DNA from: Actinomycetota bacterium | Lineage (GTDB): Bacteria; Actinomycetota; Acidimicrobiia; IMCC26256; PALSA-555 | Length of the DNA stretch: 36,217 nt | Assembly (NCBI GenBank): GCA_003140175.1 | Contig: PLJD01000064.1 | Span: forward strand, 1-36,217 | Direction of reading: 5' to 3' | Shown here: positions 1 through 7,855 of the stretch, piece after piece | Numbering within the stretch: position 1 is the first letter of the stretch | Layout of the letters: each line of letters opens with the position of its first letter | Position numbers and translations under genes: made by a program | Notes under the pieces: model-generated | The model's database searches: none | What the model was told of the DNA's origin: nothing | The model's input: only the letters and a program-made list of their open reading frames with translations

Positions 1-495
1 TTCCAGACCCAGCTCGAGCACTACGAGAAGATCGAGGGGGAGCCGCTCTCCCTGGAAGGCAAGGCCAACCAGCTGGGCCAGCTGGTGCGCAGCAATCTGC
101 CCGCCGCGATGCAGGGATTCGTTGTGATCCCGCTCCTCGCCGGCTACGACGAGCGCCGGGCTCGGGGCCGGGTTTTCAGCTTCGACGTGACCGGCGGGAA
201 GTACGAGGAGACGGACTTCCAGACCAACGGCTCGGGCGGTGTCCACGCTCGCAACTGGATCAAGGCCCAGTGGCGCGCCGACCTGTCCCGTGACGACACG
301 GTCGACCTCGCCCTGCGGGCCCTGTTCGCAGCCGCGGATGAGGACTCGGCCACGGGCGGCCCCGACCTGGTCCGTCGCATCTTCCCGACGGTGGCGGTGA
401 TCGACGCCACCGGCTTCTCGCTCGTCGCCGACGAGGAGATCGCGCGTCGCGCGGACACGCTGATCGGCGGACGCGAGGAGGGAGCGGGCCTATGA
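1..495 (+). CDS. prcB: Proteasome subunit beta, 3' part (left edge)
   Basis: C-terminal 164 residues of the 20S proteasome beta subunit, the catalytic subunit that degrades pupylated proteins in the cytoplasm. The frame is open from base 1, so the start, propeptide and catalytic Thr1 lie outside the window. Visible features are the helix around LEGKANQLGQLVRSN, the strand FVVIPLLAGYD, and the segment GRVFSFDVTGG followed by a late GSGG turn, all in the order expected for actinobacterial PrcB. The stop overlaps the prcA start by 4 bases (ATGA at 492-495), which implies translational coupling and equal subunit supply. The pup gene normally lies just upstream of prcB and would be off the left edge. 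Identity is firm because prcA and pafA follow. Confidence 0.93.
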   Translation, partial: FQTQLEHYEKIEGEPLSLEGKANQLGQLVRSNLPAAMQGFVVIPLLAGYDERRARGRVFSFDVTGGKYEETDFQTNGSGGVHARNWIKAQWRADLSRDDTVDLALRALFAAADEDSATGGPDLVRRIFPTVAVIDATGFSLVADEEIARRADTLIGGREEGAGL

Positions 496-1178
496 CGATG
501 CCGTTCTACGTCCCTCCCGAGCAGATGATGAAGGACCGGGCCGACTACGCCCGCAAGGGCATCGCCCGGGGACGCAGCCTCGTCGCGATGTCGGCGGCGG
601 AGGGGGTCGTCCTCGTCGCCGCCAACGCATCCCGCACGCTCCACAAGACGAGCGAGATCTACGACCGGATCGCGTTCGCCGGCGTCGGGAAGTACAACGA
701 GTTCGAGATGCTGCGCATCGCCGGCGTCCGCCAGGCCGACCTGAAGGGTTACGCCTTCGCTCGCGAGGACGTCAACGCCCGGGCGTTGGCGAACGCGTAC
801 GCGCAGACACTCGGGACGGTCTTCACGCACGAGCTCAAGCCCTACGAAGTCGAGATCCTCGTCGCGCAGGTGGGACCCACCCGCGAGGACGACGAGATGT
901 TCCAGATCCTCTACGACGGCGTTGTGATGGACAAAGAGGGCTCCACCGTGCTCGGCGGGCAGGCCGAGACGGTCAGCGAAGCGCTCACCGAGCGGTACCG
1001 GCCCGATCTCGACCTGGGCGCGGCGGTCCGGCTCGGCGCGTCCGTGCTCGCCGGACCCGACGGGGAATCGTTGCCCGCCGACCAGCTCGAGGTGGCCCTC
1101 CTCGATCGGCGCCGACCCCGCCGCTGCTTCCACCGCCTCAAGGGATCCGAGCTCGACACGCTCCTCGCGGCGAGCTGA
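492..1178 (+). CDS. prcA: Proteasome subunit alpha
   Basis: 228 residues, close to the usual 230-250 of actinobacterial PrcA. It forms the outer heptameric rings that gate the 20S core and dock the Mpa/ARC ATPase. The N-terminus (MTMPFYVPPEQMMKDRADYA) and the following segment KGIARGRSLVAM are the typical gate and first helix. KTSEIYDRIAFAGVGKYNEF is the diagnostic alpha-subunit turn. I do not see the C-terminal pupylation-related tail found in some species; the protein ends at SELDTLLAAS. The start is the ATG overlapping the prcB stop. The next gene is convergent, with only 6 bases between the stops. Confidence 0.95.
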   Translation: MTMPFYVPPEQMMKDRADYARKGIARGRSLVAMSAAEGVVLVAANASRTLHKTSEIYDRIAFAGVGKYNEFEMLRIAGVRQADLKGYAFAREDVNARALANAYAQTLGTVFTHELKPYEVEILVAQVGPTREDDEMFQILYDGVVMDKEGSTVLGGQAETVSEALTERYRPDLDLGAAVRLGASVLAGPDGESLPADQLEVALLDRRRPRRCFHRLKGSELDTLLAAS

Positions 1179-1184
1179 GCGGCG

Positions 1185-1532
1185 CTACCCGGCCAGGAGG
1201 CGCAGGACGGGCGCCACCAGGAGCAGCATCAGCAGCGCCAGCGCCACCCATAGCAGCCAGCGTCGACCCGGCCGCGCCGCGGGGCCCGCCCAGTCGCTCG
1301 GGGCGGCGAGCGCCTCGTCGACCGCGGTGGCCAGCATGACCAGGCGGGCGTCGTCGAGCTGATCCTCGGGGACAAAGACGTCCACGCGGGCCATGTCACC
1401 CATCGTGAGCAGGTAGGGCCCGTCGAGCGCCCCGCGGAGCTGGGCGTCGATCCCCTCTGAGTACAGATGGGCGGCCACGAGATGCGCGGAGAACGACCCG
1501 GTCACAGACGTCAGGCGACACATCGGGCTCAC
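1185..1532 (-). CDS. DUF2007-like protein with C-terminal membrane anchor
   Basis: 115 residues (GTG start at 1532; an ATG at 1523 is an alternative). The N-terminal half resembles the DUF2007 putative signal-transducing domain: a helix that begins GSFSAHLVAAHLYSEGIDAQ, then VDVFVPEDQLDDARLVML. In this family the domain is a small alpha/beta ACT-like fold of unknown ligand. The C-terminal half is a Pro/Arg linker followed by one hydrophobic segment (about residues 90-112, WLLWVALALLMLLLVAPVLR), so the domain should face the cytoplasm on a membrane anchor. It is convergent with prcA and sits inside the proteasome locus with no obvious functional tie. The family call is from pattern only. Confidence 0.7.
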   Translation of the reverse strand: MSPMCRLTSVTGSFSAHLVAAHLYSEGIDAQLRGALDGPYLLTMGDMARVDVFVPEDQLDDARLVMLATAVDEALAAPSDWAGPAARPGRRWLLWVALALLMLLLVAPVLRLLAG

Positions 1533-1668
1533 GCACCAGGAATCTTACGACCGGGCTTCCAGCTGCGCCCAGGGCCGGGCGTCGGGGACCGTGGCCTGAG
1601 TACCCGCTACTCATGCCCGGTGGCGCCTCTCCGATAAGAATGGTCCGATCCACGGAAAGGGACAGATA

Positions 1669-2211
1669 ATGCGGGGAATCATGCGGGGCGGCGCGACGGT
1701 GCTCCTGGTCGTCGGCGTGGTCGTCGGCGGGGCCGGCGTCGCGGCGGCGAAGCCCAAGAAGCAGTCGGCCGCGAAGTATGCCAAGACGGTGTGCAGCACC
1801 TACCAAGGGCTGCTGAACGACATCACGACCTTCGGCAACGGTGTCGCCGCGCTGGATCCGACCGACCCGACGGCCTTCCAGGCGTCGGCGACGACCCAGA
1901 CCACCACGCTGCTCGGCGAGGTCAAGGCGGCGGAGAAGACGCTGGCCGGCGCCTATCCCGACATCTCGAACGGCACGAAGGTCGGCAAGCTCCTGGCGAC
2001 GAACGCCACGCAGCTCGACTCGCTGCTGTCGAGCGCGGAGAGCCAGCTCGCGGCGGGTGGGGTCACCGGCGCGACCGAGTTCACGGTCGCGATCCAGACC
2101 CTGTCCACCAAGCTCAGCGACCCGTTCAGCAAGGTGACCGATCAGGGCCTCATCAACGCCCTCCAGAAGGAGAAGTCCTGCAAGAACGTGGTCACGGTGA
2201 CGGGCGGCTGA
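1669..2211 (+). CDS. Secreted alpha-helical protein of unknown function
   Basis: 180 residues. A Sec-type signal peptide is clear: a short Arg-containing start, the hydrophobic core TVLLVVGVVVGGAGVAAA and a likely cleavage after AAA. The mature part is Ala/Thr/Ser/Leu-rich and predicted mostly helical, with two cysteines, one near each end (VCSTYQGLL and KSCKNVV), which could form a disulfide joining the first and last helices. The start is the ATG at 1669, preceded by a purine-rich site (ggaaaggga). I do not recognise a family. It stands alone between the DUF2007-like gene and pafA, and a hairpin follows it at 2222-2237. Confidence 0.8.
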   Translation: MRGIMRGGATVLLVVGVVVGGAGVAAAKPKKQSAAKYAKTVCSTYQGLLNDITTFGNGVAALDPTDPTAFQASATTQTTTLLGEVKAAEKTLAGAYPDISNGTKVGKLLATNATQLDSLLSSAESQLAAGGVTGATEFTVAIQTLSTKLSDPFSKVTDQGLINALQKEKSCKNVVTVTGG

Positions 2212-2221
2212 GCCGCTCCCA

Positions 2222-2237
2222 GCCGGGCTGACCCGGC
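2222..2237 (+). terminator. Short GC hairpin after the secreted-protein gene
   Basis: Perfect 6-bp stem GCCGGG/CCCGGC with the loop ctga, 10 bases after the stop at 2211. There is no T-run, as is common in GC-rich actinobacteria, so terminator function is inferred from position only. Confidence 0.35.
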
Positions 2238-2270
2238 CGGCAGAGGAACGAACGGGTCGTCGGGCCCCGG

Positions 2271-2276
2271 TACGCT
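2271..2276 (+). promoter_or_regulatory. -10 element for a probably leaderless pafA transcript
   Basis: TACGCT (TANNNT type) ends 6 bases before the GTG at 2283. That spacing would put the transcription start at or within a base of the start codon. No Shine-Dalgarno sequence precedes the GTG, which fits a leaderless mRNA, a common arrangement in actinobacteria. No convincing -35 hexamer is visible. Confidence 0.45.
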
Positions 2277-2282
2277 CCTGAC

Positions 2283-3641
2283 GTGGAGCGCCGCATTTTC
2301 GGGCTCGAGAACGAATATGGCGTCACGTGCACCCTGCGGGGTCAGCGTCGCCTGAGCCCCGATGAGGTGGCCCGCTATCTGTTTCGGCGGGTCGTTTCGT
2401 GGGGCCGGTCGAGCAACGTCTTCTTGGAGAACGGCGCCCGCCTCTACCTCGACGTCGGCAGCCACCCCGAATACGCCACCCCCGAATGCGACTCGATCGC
2501 GGACCTCGTCGTCCACGACAAGGCCGGGGAGCGGATCCTCGAAGGGCTGGTCAAGAGCGCCGAGCAGCGCCTACGCGAGGAGGGCATCCGGGGCGAGGTC
2601 TTCCTCTTCAAGAACAACACCGACTCGGCGGGCAACTCGTACGGCTGCCATGAGAACTATCTCGTGGAACGCGAAGGCGACTTCACGAAGTTCACCGACG
2701 TCCTGATCCCGTTCTTGGTCACCCGGCAGGTCTACGCGGGAGCCGGCAAGGTGCTCCAGACCGCGCGGGGCGCCATGTACTGCATCAGTCAGCGAGCCGA
2801 GCACATCTGGGAGGGCGTCTCGAGCGCCACCACCCGGTCCCGCCCGATCATCAACACCCGCGACGAGCCGCACGCCGACGCCGAACGGTTCCGGCGCCTC
2901 CACGTCATCGTCGGCGACTCGAACATGAGCGAGTACACGACCTTCTTGAAGGTCGGGACGGCATCGATCGTGCTGCGGATGCTCGAGGAGGATCCGAGCC
3001 CGTGGCGTGACCTCACCCTGGAGAACCCGATCCGGGCCATCCGGGAGATCAGCCACGACATGACGTGTCGTCGGCGGGTGCGGCTGGCCAACGGGCGGGA
3101 GCTGTCGGCCATCGAGATCCAGTCCGAGTATCTGAACCGGGCGTTGCGCTTCGCCAAGAAGCGCGGGCTCGCCCCGCTGGAGCAGCAGGCGCTCGACATG
3201 TGGGAACACGCGATGACCTGCCTCGAGAACGACCCGCTGAAGTTGCGGACCGAGATTGACTGGGTGGTGAAGTACCACCTGTTGGAGGCGTACCGCGAAC
3301 GCCACGATGTCCCGCTCACGCACCCGCGCGTGGCGCTCGTCGACCTCGCCTACCACGACGTGACCAAGACCCGGTCGCTGTACTACCTGCTCGAGCGGCG
3401 GGGACAGGTCGACCGCACTGCCACCGACGAGGACATCGAGACCGCGATCTCGACCCCACCCCAGACGACCCGTGCTCGCCTGCGCGGCTCGTTCATCAAG
3501 CGAGCCAAGGAACGCAAGCGCGACTACACGGTCGACTGGGTACATCTGAAGCTGAACGACCAGGCTCAGCGGACGGTGCTGTGCAAGGACCCGTTCAAGG
3601 CGCGCGACGAGCGCGTCGAGCGCCTCATCGCGTCGCTGTAG
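2283..3641 (+). CDS. pafA: Pup--protein ligase PafA
   Basis: 452 residues, the normal length. It attaches the C-terminal Glu of Pup to target lysines through an ATP-dependent gamma-glutamyl phosphate, marking proteins for the proteasome. Near-invariant family segments are present: [10 protein letters not shown] with the Mg/ATP-binding Glu (E9), [15 protein letters not shown] with the catalytic Asp (D57 here), [39 protein letters not shown], and the C-terminal [19 protein letters not shown] segment (here [15 protein letters not shown]). [10 protein letters not shown] fits the ligase; I did not separately test against the deamidase Dop. The GTG at 2283 is chosen because the family N-terminus MxRRI starts there. 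The two WYL regulator genes lie downstream. Confidence 0.97.
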   Translation: MERRIFGLENEYGVTCTLRGQRRLSPDEVARYLFRRVVSWGRSSNVFLENGARLYLDVGSHPEYATPECDSIADLVVHDKAGERILEGLVKSAEQRLREEGIRGEVFLFKNNTDSAGNSYGCHENYLVEREGDFTKFTDVLIPFLVTRQVYAGAGKVLQTARGAMYCISQRAEHIWEGVSSATTRSRPIINTRDEPHADAERFRRLHVIVGDSNMSEYTTFLKVGTASIVLRMLEEDPSPWRDLTLENPIRAIREISHDMTCRRRVRLANGRELSAIEIQSEYLNRALRFAKKRGLAPLEQQALDMWEHAMTCLENDPLKLRTEIDWVVKYHLLEAYRERHDVPLTHPRVALVDLAYHDVTKTRSLYYLLERRGQVDRTATDEDIETAISTPPQTTRARLRGSFIKRAKERKRDYTVDWVHLKLNDQAQRTVLCKDPFKARDERVERLIASL

Positions 3642-3728
3642 GAGTGCGGTCCTCCTCGAGCCGGCCCGGACGCCGCGTGCCGATCGGCGCGCCGGATCGT
3701 CAGGGACGTCGGTGAACCGGCAGCGCGG

Positions 3729-4658
3729 ATGAGCGAGCGGCTCGAACGTCTCGTCAACCTCACGGCGACGCTCCTCGACACCCGTCGACCACTGACCCTC
3801 GAGGAGCTCGCCGAGCGGCTCGAGCCGTCCTACCCGGCGCAGAAGGTCGCGCGCCGGCGGGCGTTCGAACGCGACAAGGAGACACTCCGCAACCTCGGCG
3901 TGCCCATCATCACCACCCCCGTCGATGCCCTCACCAACGAGCTCGGCTACCGGATCCGCCCCGAGGACTACTACCTCCCCGATCCTGGGCTGAGTTCTGA
4001 CGAACGCGCCGCGCTCCACGTCGCGGTCACCGCGGTCCGCCTCGAAGGCGGCGAGGCCCGAGAGGGCCTCAGCAAGCTCGGTGGCGTCGAAGGAACCCCG
4101 GCGCCGGCGCTCGCCGCACTCGAGGTGACCAGCGGCCTGGGCGAACTCTTCGATGCCGTCGCCCGCCGCCGGACGGTCGACTTCGACTACCGGGGTGAGG
4201 TTCGCCATCTCGACCCCTACGGCGTCGTCCACCGGTTCGGCCACTGGTATGTCGTCGGGCGCGACCGCGACAAGGACGCGCTCCGATCGTTCCGCATCGA
4301 CCGGCTCGACGGGCCGCCCCGCCCCGGCGCCGAGGGCGGCTTTGAGGCCCCGGTCGACTTCGACCCGTCCACCGCGCTGCGGGCCGATCCACTGACCTAC
4401 GGCGACGACGAGCCGGTGACGGCCCAGGTGCTCGTCGATGTCTCACACGCCGCCTGGGTGGTGGACAAGCTCGGCGAGCCAGCCGTGGTCGAGCGGCGCG
4501 CCGACGGCGGTGTGGTGGTCGCGCTCGACGTCGTGAACCGGGAGGCGTTCCGCTCGTTCGTGCTCGGCCTCCTCGAGCACGCCGAGGTCCTCGCCCCGCC
4601 GGAGCTGCGCCAAGACATCGTGGACTGGCTCCGCGCTGTCGCGGAGCCAGTCGCGTGA
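3729..4658 (+). CDS. pafB: WYL-domain regulator PafB-like
   Basis: 309 residues. An N-terminal winged-HTH (about residues 1-75: SERLERLVNLTATLLDTRRP then LTLEELAERL and a long DNA-facing helix rich in Arg) is followed by a WYL domain (about 135-200, HLDPYGVVHRFGHWYVVGRD with an Arg-rich strand RSFRIDRLD) and a C-terminal WCX domain. In mycobacteria PafB and PafC act together as an activator of the RecA-independent DNA-damage response and are co-encoded with pafA; the same job is inferred here from order. WYL is WYV in this copy. The stop overlaps the next start by 4 bases (GTGA). Confidence 0.9.
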   Translation: MSERLERLVNLTATLLDTRRPLTLEELAERLEPSYPAQKVARRRAFERDKETLRNLGVPIITTPVDALTNELGYRIRPEDYYLPDPGLSSDERAALHVAVTAVRLEGGEAREGLSKLGGVEGTPAPALAALEVTSGLGELFDAVARRRTVDFDYRGEVRHLDPYGVVHRFGHWYVVGRDRDKDALRSFRIDRLDGPPRPGAEGGFEAPVDFDPSTALRADPLTYGDDEPVTAQVLVDVSHAAWVVDKLGEPAVVERRADGGVVVALDVVNREAFRSFVLGLLEHAEVLAPPELRQDIVDWLRAVAEPVA

Positions 4659-5605
4659 GCCCGCCGCTCGCCGCGTCGCGGCTGCGACGGATGCTGGCCC
4701 TCGTCCCGTGGATCCTGGCCCATCCCGGCACCACGATCAACGAGCTGGCTCACCGCTTCGACGTCTCGGCGGGGGAGGTCGAAGCGGACCTCGCGCTGCT
4801 CCCGATGTGCGGGCTGCCGCCGTACACCGCCGACCGGCTCATCGACGTGTGGGTCGCCGACGACGGCGCGGTGACGATCCGTCTCGCCGAGTACTTCGAT
4901 CGGCCGTTGCGCCTGACCGGGTCGGAGGGTGTCGCATTGCTCGTCGTCGGCCGGGCGCTGCTCGCCGTCCCTGGCTCGGACCCGAACGGTCCGCTGGCCC
5001 GCGCCTTGGAGAAGCTCGAGCAGGTGCTGGGCGCCCGCGGCGCGCTCTCCATCGAGGTCGGCGCCGCGGATCATCTCGACCGCCTGACGCATGCCGCGGC
5101 CGACGCCGAACAGCTCGAGCTGGACTACTACTCGTTCGCCCGAGACGAGATGACGACCCGAGTCGTGGACCCGCTCCGGGTCTTCCACACGCTCGGCGCT
5201 TGGTACCTGGCCGGGTACTGCCACCGGGCGCAGGCCGATCGGCTGTTCCGCGTCGATCGCGTCCGGGGGATCCGCTCGACGGGGCAGCGCTCACCAGCCC
5301 ACCGCAGCGACGACGACGACGACGAGGAGCTCGTCGACCGCGTGTACCGGCCCGACCCCAGCGACCCGCGCGTGGAGCTCCAACTCCGGCCCGAGGCCGC
5401 CTGGGTCGCCGAGAGCCTCCCGACCGAGGAGGCACGGCCTCGCGCCGACGGCGGCTGGGACGTGGTGCTGGCCGTGAGCGGCCCGGCGTTCCTCGAGCGT
5501 CTGCTCCTACGCCTCGGCCCCGCGGCGACGGTCATCGCACCACCTGAGGCCCAGGCCGCCCGAGCGGACGCCGCGGCACGGATCCTGGCCCGGTACCAGG
5601 CCTGA
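4655..5605 (+). CDS. pafC: WYL-domain regulator PafC-like
   Basis: 316 residues from a GTG overlapping the pafB stop. Architecture matches its neighbour: HTH (about 10-70, INELAHRFDVSAGEVEADL), a linker, a WYL domain with an exact WYL motif (HTLGAWYLAGYCHR, then ADRLFRVDRVRG), and a C-terminal WCX domain. A run of acidic residues (SDDDDDEELVD) lies between WYL and WCX. The pair is expected to form a PafBC heterodimer that senses single-stranded DNA through WYL and recruits RNA polymerase; that is family knowledge. The adjacent, overlapping genes and their position after pafA support the assignment more than sequence alone would. Confidence 0.9.
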   Translation: MSPPLAASRLRRMLALVPWILAHPGTTINELAHRFDVSAGEVEADLALLPMCGLPPYTADRLIDVWVADDGAVTIRLAEYFDRPLRLTGSEGVALLVVGRALLAVPGSDPNGPLARALEKLEQVLGARGALSIEVGAADHLDRLTHAAADAEQLELDYYSFARDEMTTRVVDPLRVFHTLGAWYLAGYCHRAQADRLFRVDRVRGIRSTGQRSPAHRSDDDDDEELVDRVYRPDPSDPRVELQLRPEAAWVAESLPTEEARPRADGGWDVVLAVSGPAFLERLLLRLGPAATVIAPPEAQAARADAAARILARYQA

Positions 5606-5633
5606 CGCCCGAGGGCGGCGGGACGCGGCGCGC

Positions 5634-6401
5634 GTGCGAGGATGGGCCGGTGGAGCGCCGCCGGTGACGTCTGAGCTGCCCAAGCCAGACGACGAGGCAG
5701 CCGCGGGCCACGACGCGACCATCGGCGCCCCCAGCACCCCGGGCACGGCGACGTCGACGGACACCCCGCCGCCGGGCGGCCCGACGGGTCCCGGGGACCG
5801 CCCGGGCGAGGAGGCCACCACCGGGACCCGCGTCCGGCGCATCATCCTCGAATGGGTCGTGCTGATCGCCGCCGCCCTGGCGATCGCCTTCTTGATCAAG
5901 ACCTTCCTCTTCCAGGCCTTCTACATCCCCTCCGGCTCGATGGAGCCCACGTTGATGATCGGTGACCGGGTCCTGGTCAACAAGCTCAGCTACGACTTCC
6001 ACGACGTGCACCGCGGCGACATCATCGTGTTCACGGCTCCGCCCGACGCCCGCAGCGACGGGATCGACGACCTCGTGAAGCGGGTCATCGGCCTCCCCGG
6101 TGAGACGGTGACGGCCCGCTCCAACGGCGGCATCGACGACGTGTACATCAACGGTCGCCGACTCGAGGAGCCCTACCTGCCGGCGGGCACCTCGACCACG
6201 ATGACGAGCGTCCCGCCGGACTGCGGGCAGCCGCCCGGAGGCACGCCGGGCTGCGTGGTCCCGCCGGGCCGGCTCCTCGTACTCGGCGACAACCGCGGAG
6301 ATTCTAAAGACGGACGGTTCTTCGGCACGATCACGGAGTCGTCCATCGTGGGCCGGGTGTTCATCAAGATCTGGCCCCTCAGCCACCTCGGCTTCATGTA
6401 G
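5634..6401 (+). CDS. lepB: Signal peptidase I
   Basis: 255 residues from the GTG at 5634; an in-frame GTG at 5664 would give 245. The protein has a Pro/Thr-rich cytoplasmic tail (about 1-65), one membrane segment (ILEWVVLIAAALAIAFLIKT) and the S26 catalytic fold outside. The Ser of PSGSMEPT (S102 from 5634) and the Lys of LVKRVIGLPGE (K149) form the Ser-Lys dyad. Box E is present as LGDNRGDSKDGRFFG, with DG in place of the usual DS. It removes Sec and Tat signal peptides. Between pafC and tatA, where other actinobacteria have no gene, it adds an export function next to tatAC. A strong terminator follows. Confidence 0.95.
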   Translation: MRGWAGGAPPVTSELPKPDDEAAAGHDATIGAPSTPGTATSTDTPPPGGPTGPGDRPGEEATTGTRVRRIILEWVVLIAAALAIAFLIKTFLFQAFYIPSGSMEPTLMIGDRVLVNKLSYDFHDVHRGDIIVFTAPPDARSDGIDDLVKRVIGLPGETVTARSNGGIDDVYINGRRLEEPYLPAGTSTTMTSVPPDCGQPPGGTPGCVVPPGRLLVLGDNRGDSKDGRFFGTITESSIVGRVFIKIWPLSHLGFM

Positions 6402-6404
6402 CTC

Positions 6405-6427
6405 GGGGCGGGCCCGCGGCCCGCCCC
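6405..6427 (+). terminator. Bidirectional GC hairpin terminator
   Basis: Perfect 10-bp stem (ggggcgggcc pairing with ggcccgcccc) around a 3-base loop, 4 bases after the lepB stop and just before the stop of the convergent glycerophosphodiesterase gene. It can serve both directions. There is no T-run. Confidence 0.7.
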
Positions 6428-6438
6428 GTCGAGGGTCG

Positions 6439-7140
6439 CTACGGCTCAGACCATTCCGCGACCGTCGCGACCATCCGCTCGACGTGATCGCAGTACAGGG
6501 CGTCGATCCCGTACCCCAGCATCGCGTGGAGATAGCGGACCTCTTGGACGTCCCAGGCGAAGGCGCGCACGTCGAAGCGGTGGAACAGCCCGACCAGGCC
6601 CTTGGTCCATTCGCTGTGGTGGAGGTTCAGGGCGTCGACGCCGGCCGCGGCGAGGTCGGCGGCGTGGCGCTCCATCGAGTCGGGGAGCCGCCGTCGACTC
6701 GTCGAATGCACGAGCCGCACGTCGCGGGACTTGGCGCGCAGGGTCCGCAGGTCCTCGAGGTTCGGTGAGCACAACCAGGTGCGCGGCGGCGTCCCGAGGC
6801 GGGCGCTCAACTCGATCATCGGCTCCGCAGCCGCGGGATCCTTGATGTCGATCGAGAGATCGAAGTCGCGCCCGAGCTGCGCGTAGAGCTCCTCGAGGCG
6901 CGGGACGCCGTGACGACGGAGCCGATCCGCGCTCGCCCGGTGGACCCGGATCTTCCACAGGCCGAACAGCGGGCCGGCCACCCCGGCGTCGTGGGTCAGC
7001 ACGACCTCGCCGTCGCCGCTCAGCCAGGCGTCCGTCTCGAGACCCTGGGCGCCGTGCTCGAGACCGGCCCGGAAGGCGGGGATCGTGTTCTCGGGCTGGA
7101 GGAGGCGGGCTCCCCGGTGGGCGAAGGTGATCGGTCTCAT
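6439..7140 (-). CDS. Glycerophosphodiester phosphodiesterase
   Basis: 233 residues, typical for bacterial GDPD domains. It hydrolyses glycerophosphodiesters from phospholipid turnover to glycerol-3-phosphate and an alcohol. The TIM-barrel signature is intact: the catalytic HR of FAHRGARLLQPENT (H8/R9), metal ligands in GLETDAW (E35, D37), a second His in LTHDAG (H50), and the strand FDLSIDIKDP with the metal-binding Glu/Asp and Lys. No signal peptide is present, so it should be cytoplasmic. It reads against lepB and shares the terminator between them. The start ATG at 7140 is 62 bases from the divergent gene at 7203. Confidence 0.92.
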   Translation of the reverse strand: MRPITFAHRGARLLQPENTIPAFRAGLEHGAQGLETDAWLSGDGEVVLTHDAGVAGPLFGLWKIRVHRASADRLRRHGVPRLEELYAQLGRDFDLSIDIKDPAAAEPMIELSARLGTPPRTWLCSPNLEDLRTLRAKSRDVRLVHSTSRRRLPDSMERHAADLAAAGVDALNLHHSEWTKGLVGLFHRFDVRAFAWDVQEVRYLHAMLGYGIDALYCDHVERMVATVAEWSEP

Positions 7141-7202
7141 GCCCCGAATCCTGGCCCACGGCGGCCCTCAAGTGGTGCTGGGAGCCTGCCGATTGCACCT
7201 AT

Positions 7203-7556
7203 ATGGCAGTCGTGATCAAGGCAGAGTGCCCGGGGTGCGGAGTCGTACGCCTGGCGACCCGGGACCTCACGGTGCGGGTCTGCACGGATGACGGATCCAG
7301 CGCCTACACCTTCCAGTGCGTCGAGTGCGGCGCGGCGGTGCACCACGACATCGGCCCGGCGGTGTGCGACCTGCTCCGCTCCGCCGGCGTCCAACGTGTC
7401 GAGTGGCGCTGGCCCGCCGAGCTCGCCGAACGCACCGACGCTCCCCTACTCACCGTCGACGACCTCCTCGACTTCCACCTGCTCGCGAGCCGCGACGATT
7501 CCTGGGATGCCGCGGTCGCGGCGCTCCTCGACGGCGCCGAACACCCAACTGCCTAA
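7203..7556 (+). CDS. Small Cys-rich (zinc-ribbon-like) protein
   Basis: 117 residues, no family recognised. The N-terminal half carries two CxxC pairs: ECPGCGVVRL (about 9-12) and QCVECGAAVH (about 39-42), spaced as a zinc ribbon, with a DLTVRVCTDD strand between. The C-terminal half is helical and acidic (LLTVDDLLDFHLLASRDDSW), resembling a short tail seen in many small actinobacterial proteins. It is probably cytoplasmic. It lies between the phosphodiesterase (divergent) and tatA, and its stop codon forms part of a hairpin at 7553-7572. Binding of zinc is inferred from the Cys spacing. Confidence 0.75.
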   Translation: MAVVIKAECPGCGVVRLATRDLTVRVCTDDGSSAYTFQCVECGAAVHHDIGPAVCDLLRSAGVQRVEWRWPAELAERTDAPLLTVDDLLDFHLLASRDDSWDAAVAALLDGAEHPTA

Positions 7557-7572
7557 GCGCCACAGCGCCTAG
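7553..7572 (+). terminator. Hairpin over the stop codon of the Cys-rich gene
   Basis: Stem ctaagcgc/gcgcctag (8 bp with one G-T pair) around the loop caca. It includes the TAA stop of the gene ending at 7556 and separates that gene from the tatA promoter. Function inferred from position. Confidence 0.4.
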
Positions 7573-7610
7573 CCTGCCCCGTCGCGAGGGTTTTCTCGCA
7601 GGCCCGGCGG

Positions 7611-7616
7611 TACGAT
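7611..7616 (+). promoter_or_regulatory. -10 element upstream of tatA/tatC
   Basis: TACGAT in the context cggTACGATgcc, 30 bases before the GTG at 7647, with a good Shine-Dalgarno (gagagga at 7634-7640). It would start transcription near 7622 and read through tatA, tatC and the helicase genes. No clear -35 box. Confidence 0.4.
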
Positions 7617-7646
7617 GCCGAGCGGCCTCACGCGAGAGGAGCGTTC

Positions 7647-7844
7647 GTGTCGCTCGGCCCGGCCGAGATCCCCGTGGTGCCCGGCGCAGCGATGCTGATC
7701 GTGGGTCCGAGGCGCCACCGCGCGATGGCGTACCCCCGCACCGGTGCGGGTCGGCGCTTCGCCCGCCCGGCCCTCGCGGGGACGAACCGGCGAACCGTCG
7801 CCCGCCGCCCCGACCGTCGGCGTGAGCCGGCGGCCGCGTCGTGA
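7647..7844 (+). CDS. tatA: Degenerate TatA-like protein
   Basis: 65 residues, the usual size of TatA, directly before tatC and with a good ribosome site. The N-terminus MSLGPAEIPVVPGAAMLIVG follows the TatA pattern (GPAEI, a hydrophobic helix, then GP+R at VGPRR), but two prolines sit inside the short membrane helix at residues 9 and 12. The hinge Phe-Gly is Val-Gly. The amphipathic helix that should read like LPELGRSLGKG is replaced by HRAMAYPRTGAG, although RRFARPALAGTNR still recalls the family. TatA forms the pore of the twin-arginine translocase. I read this as a decayed or highly diverged tatA; a functional copy may be elsewhere. Confidence 0.55.
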   Translation: MSLGPAEIPVVPGAAMLIVGPRRHRAMAYPRTGAGRRFARPALAGTNRRTVARRPDRRREPAAAS

Positions 7845-7855
7845 CGGCCTAGCGA

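Noticed and set aside
2571..4244. Minus-strand open frame of 557 codons across pafA and pafB
   Set aside because: Antisense to two firmly identified genes; open only because of GC-rich codon bias, with no motif of its own.
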